In this document: piece after piece, positions 5,344-7,288 of the stretch
Layout: each line of letters begins with the position of its first letter
Numbering within the stretch: position 1 is the first letter of the stretch
Origin: Ferruginibacter sp.
Lineage (GTDB): Bacteria; Bacteroidota; Bacteroidia; Chitinophagales; Chitinophagaceae
Assembly: GCA_025357775.1 (NCBI GenBank)
Contig: JANXOQ010000298.1
Coordinates: 1 to 7,288, forward strand
DNA: 7,288 nucleotides
Direction: 5' to 3'
Program-made: the position numbers and the translations under genes
Notes under the pieces: model-generated
What the model was told of the DNA's origin: nothing
What the model saw: only the letters and a program-made list of their open reading frames with translations
Databases searched by the model: none

Positions 5344-6228
5344 ATGATGACGATTTATGTAATGTCACTGGCACTAATTTTTCAAAGTTGTGTAGCACAA
5401 AAAACGCCGAAACTTAATTACAGCAAGGACAACAATACATTACTTTGGGAAATATCAGGCAATGGATTAAAAAAGCCTAGCTATATGTTTGGCACTTTTC
5501 ACATATTGTGTAAAGACGATATAAAATTTAGTTCAAATTTACAAACAGCATTTGCTGCTTCCAAAGAAATATATTTTGAAATGGATTTAGATGACCCAAA
5601 AAATACACTTGGTGGAATGTTTTTTATGAATATGAAAAATAAAACACTTAAAGAATTATACAATGAAAAAGAATACGTAAAAGTGGCATCGTTTTTTAAA
5701 GATTCGCTAAAATTGAACATCAGTTTTTTTAGTAAAATGAAACCAATGATGTTAGAGGCTATGCTGTACCCACGTTTAATGCCTTGCAAAACCCCAAGTG
5801 GTGTAGAAATGGAATTAATGACAATAGCTTTTAAACAAAAAAAAGAAATTAAAGGTTTTGAAACAATAGAATTTCAGTCCTCCATATTTGATAGCATACC
5901 ATACGATAAACAAGCTAAATCATTGCTTAAAGATATAGACAGTTCTCTTAGCTACAAAGTGTATTTTAATAAAATGGTAAACGTATACAAAAATCAAGAA
6001 ACAGATAAGTTGGTAGAAATAATAACAGATACTGCTTTTAATGATGGGGAAAATGATGATGTATTACTAAAAAATAGAAATAAAAATTGGGTTAAACAAC
6101 TAAAAAGTATTTTGGTAAAAAGTAATATTTTTATAGGTGTTGGTGCAGCACATTTATTTGGTAAAGATGGGTTGATAACTTTGATGAGAAAGGAAGGGTA
6201 TAAAGTAACAGGTATAGAAAATAAATAA
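5344..6228 (+). CDS. TraB/GumN (TIKI-like) family protein, probable lipoprotein
   Basis: Encodes 294 residues, a usual length for bacterial GumN/TraB proteins, which are related to the eukaryotic TIKI metalloproteases; bacterial substrates are unknown. Conserved elements are LLWEISGNG followed by the first GX2H motif GTFH at 50-53, an acidic EIYFEMDLD at 75-83, GVEMEL at 153-158 with GFETIEFQ at 171-178, the RNKNW motif at 245-249, and the second GX2H motif GAAH at 267-270 within FIGVGAAHLFGKDGL. These cover the putative metal-binding residues, so it looks complete. A short hydrophobic N-terminus leads to a cysteine at residue 16 (IFQSC), suggesting lipidation and an outer-membrane or periplasmic site. 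The n-region has no Lys or Arg, which is odd. An in-frame TAA at 5332-5334 rules out a longer start, and ATG 5347 is the alternative. It lies 64 bases after ubiD and may be co-transcribed. Confidence 0.88.
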   Translation: MMTIYVMSLALIFQSCVAQKTPKLNYSKDNNTLLWEISGNGLKKPSYMFGTFHILCKDDIKFSSNLQTAFAASKEIYFEMDLDDPKNTLGGMFFMNMKNKTLKELYNEKEYVKVASFFKDSLKLNISFFSKMKPMMLEAMLYPRLMPCKTPSGVEMELMTIAFKQKKEIKGFETIEFQSSIFDSIPYDKQAKSLLKDIDSSLSYKVYFNKMVNVYKNQETDKLVEIITDTAFNDGENDDVLLKNRNKNWVKQLKSILVKSNIFIGVGAAHLFGKDGLITLMRKEGYKVTGIENK

Positions 6229-6314
6229 TTATAAAGCTAATCATTACATATCCCTTTTTGGCTGGCTTAAACGATACTAAAAAAAAATAACATATAAGTT
6301 TAGAGAATTAGAGC

Positions 6315-6358
6315 TTATGAACTTCAGTCATTTTTTGCAATAATAAACTTGTTCATAA
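6315..6358. repeat. Perfect 8-bp inverted repeat upstream of the haem-protein gene
   Basis: TTATGAAC at 6315-6322 is the exact reverse complement of GTTCATAA at 6351-6358, with 28 bases between. The interval contains ATTTTTTGCA (about 6330-6339), which is loosely similar to the -7 boxes of this window. The arrangement could be an operator around a weak promoter, or a long-loop hairpin in the 200-base spacer after the GumN gene. No T-tract follows the right arm, so it is not a standard terminator. Confidence 0.35.
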
Positions 6359-6428
6359 CAAATGGGATGCTTTCTACCAATGGGCTTTTAAAAACAGCTA
6401 TCGAAACAAAAAACTTAAAAATATAAAA

Positions 6429-6929
6429 ATGAAAAATATTTTAAAGAAAACAATGCTCATATTGTTAATTATATTTATGGTAATACAATTTTTTAGGCCC
6501 ACAAAAAACCTTGCATTTGCAGCAAGTATAAATAACATAACTACTCAATACTCTGTACCAAATGATGTGCAAGCAATTTTGAAAACTAGCTGCTACGATT
6601 GCCATAGTAACAATACAAAATACCCTTGGTATAATAATATTCAACCCGTAGCTTGGTATCTTAAAAACCATGTAGATGAAGGAAAAAAAGAAATAAACTT
6701 TGATGAATTTGCAAGCTACAGCCCAAGGAGGCAATACAAAAAGTTTAGAGAAATAAACCAACAATTAGAAGAAAATGAAATGCCGATGGGTTCTTATACG
6801 CTTATCCACAGCAATGCCAAACTAAATAGAGAACAGAAAATAAAAGTATACACATGGGTAAATGAAATGATGGATACAATGAAAGTTCGTTACCCAATCG
6901 ATAGCCTAGAAAGAATTAAAAAAGCATAA
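6429..6929 (+). CDS. Membrane-anchored haem-binding domain protein (CxxCH)
   Basis: Encodes 166 residues matching the Haem_bd domain type (PF14376) common in Bacteroidota. Residues 1-7 are basic (MKNILKK) and residues 9-22 hydrophobic, followed by QFFRPTKN at 20-27, typical of these proteins. This is probably an uncleaved anchor facing the periplasm. C55-Y-D-C58-H59 is a c-type haem attachment motif, and EMPMGSYTLIH (117-127) supplies candidate distal Met ligands at 118 or 120. YPWYNNIQPVAW (65-76) and the C-terminal helix with YTWVNEMM are also family-like. The likely role is a low-molecular-weight cytochrome in periplasmic electron transfer or haem sensing; no partner enzyme is adjacent. 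The start is supported by the fitting signal anchor and an A-rich leader without Shine-Dalgarno. It lies 200 bases after the GumN gene, so its own promoter is likely. Its stop is two bases from the stop of the converging minus-strand gene. Confidence 0.9.
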   Translation: MKNILKKTMLILLIIFMVIQFFRPTKNLAFAASINNITTQYSVPNDVQAILKTSCYDCHSNNTKYPWYNNIQPVAWYLKNHVDEGKKEINFDEFASYSPRRQYKKFREINQQLEENEMPMGSYTLIHSNAKLNREQKIKVYTWVNEMMDTMKVRYPIDSLERIKKA

Positions 6930-6931
6930 TA

Positions 6932-7288
6932 TTAAAATTTAGTTTTATCATACTTTATAACAAACTTTTTTAGGTTTGGTTTGTATTTTCTTTTTCTTGT
7001 AGTTTCATAATCATAAATAGCTTTACCTAGGTTTTTCATAAATGGGTAACCTACTTTTTCGTATTCGTATTTATCATCGTTAAAAATTTCATCGGCATTT
7101 ACATAAATAGTTGCACTTAGTGCAAACTCAATTTTTTTTTCAAAGTCAACTATATAGGAGATATCTATAAGAAATCCATAAGCATCACCTACTTTATTAA
7201 ATATTCTTATATTTTTGGGTATATCAATTTTTTCTGAACCATACATTAAAAATTTGCAATAAGCGTCATAAAATTCGGCAGTGTCGTA
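6932..7288 (-). CDS. Serine hydrolase (beta-lactamase-like), C-terminal part, start beyond window
   Basis: Read on the minus strand, the frame is open from the right edge (14 further codons before the first internal ATG at 7246) to the stop at 6932-6934, giving 119 residues. The ATG at 7246 is therefore probably internal. FYDAYCKFLMYG, then IPKNIRIFNKVGDAYGFL, then FNDDKYEYEKVGYPFM and a basic C-terminus resemble the end of the class A beta-lactamase-like serine hydrolases that I associate with Bacteroidota genomes. NKVGDAYG would be the third-box K-x-G motif on the active-site strand. The Ser-x-x-Lys nucleophile and the second box should lie outside the window. Such proteins are usually exported envelope enzymes acting on peptidoglycan-like or unknown substrates, and true beta-lactamase activity cannot be inferred. 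It converges on the haem-protein gene with two bases between stops and no clear terminator. Confidence 0.78.
   Translation of the reverse strand, partial: YDTAEFYDAYCKFLMYGSEKIDIPKNIRIFNKVGDAYGFLIDISYIVDFEKKIEFALSATIYVNADEIFNDDKYEYEKVGYPFMKNLGKAIYDYETTRKRKYKPNLKKFVIKYDKTKF

Noticed and set aside
5499..5789. Minus-strand 96-codon frame inside the GumN-type gene
   Set aside because: It is antisense to a well-conserved protein and resembles nothing; other minus-strand frames inside tex, ubiD and the haem gene were dropped for the same reason.
6932..7246. Serine hydrolase gene taken as a complete 104-codon gene starting at 7246
   Set aside because: The frame continues without a stop to the window edge and the upstream residues fit the family, so the ATG is internal and the gene is cut by the edge.
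1..7288. CRISPR arrays, toxin-antitoxin pairs, retrons, phage genes or defence clusters
   Set aside because: I looked for direct repeats with regular spacing, reverse transcriptase or nuclease motifs and paired small genes and saw none; every sizeable coding region is accounted for by an ordinary family.

Overview
The window is about two-thirds A+T and reads as an ordinary chromosomal stretch of a Bacteroidota bacterium, perhaps a Chitinophagia-type lineage. Three things point there. The best promoter-like sites fit the Bacteroidota -7 consensus TAnnTTTG (TATATTTG before the tRNA, TAAATTTG before ubiD). The start codons follow A/T-rich leaders with no Shine-Dalgarno sequence. The protein families (about 600-residue UbiD, CxxCH Haem_bd protein, GumN-type lipoprotein, C-terminal part of a serine hydrolase) are ones I associate with that phylum. 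The assignment rests on recognition, not on a database search.

Layout: 1-165 is the 3' end of an IS1595-family transposase running in from the left edge. 166-516 is A/T-rich and non-coding, with a plausible promoter for the next gene near its end. 517-2757 encodes the RNA-binding transcription accessory protein Tex. 2815-2889 is tRNA-Val(UAC) with its own promoter and a strong intrinsic terminator. 2923-3470 has no protein gene but appears to hold decayed tRNA-like remnants and further terminator-like hairpins. 3471-5279 encodes a UbiD-family decarboxylase. 5344-6228 encodes a TraB/GumN (TIKI-like) probable lipoprotein. 6429-6929 encodes a membrane-anchored, single-CxxCH haem-binding protein. 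6932-7288, on the minus strand, is the C-terminal part of a serine hydrolase (beta-lactamase-like) whose start lies beyond the right edge; it converges on the haem gene with only two bases between the stop codons.

The genes do not form an obvious single pathway. tex and the tRNA belong to transcription and translation. UbiD may act in quinone or aromatic-acid metabolism, and the haem-binding protein in electron transfer, but this is loose. GumN and the serine hydrolase are envelope proteins of unknown substrate.

I found no CRISPR array, defence locus, toxin-antitoxin pair or novel multi-gene system. The most unusual signal is the 2923-3401 spacer, where two segments align with the neighbouring tRNA-Val and terminator-like hairpins recur, suggesting an old tRNA array or insertion hotspot that has decayed.
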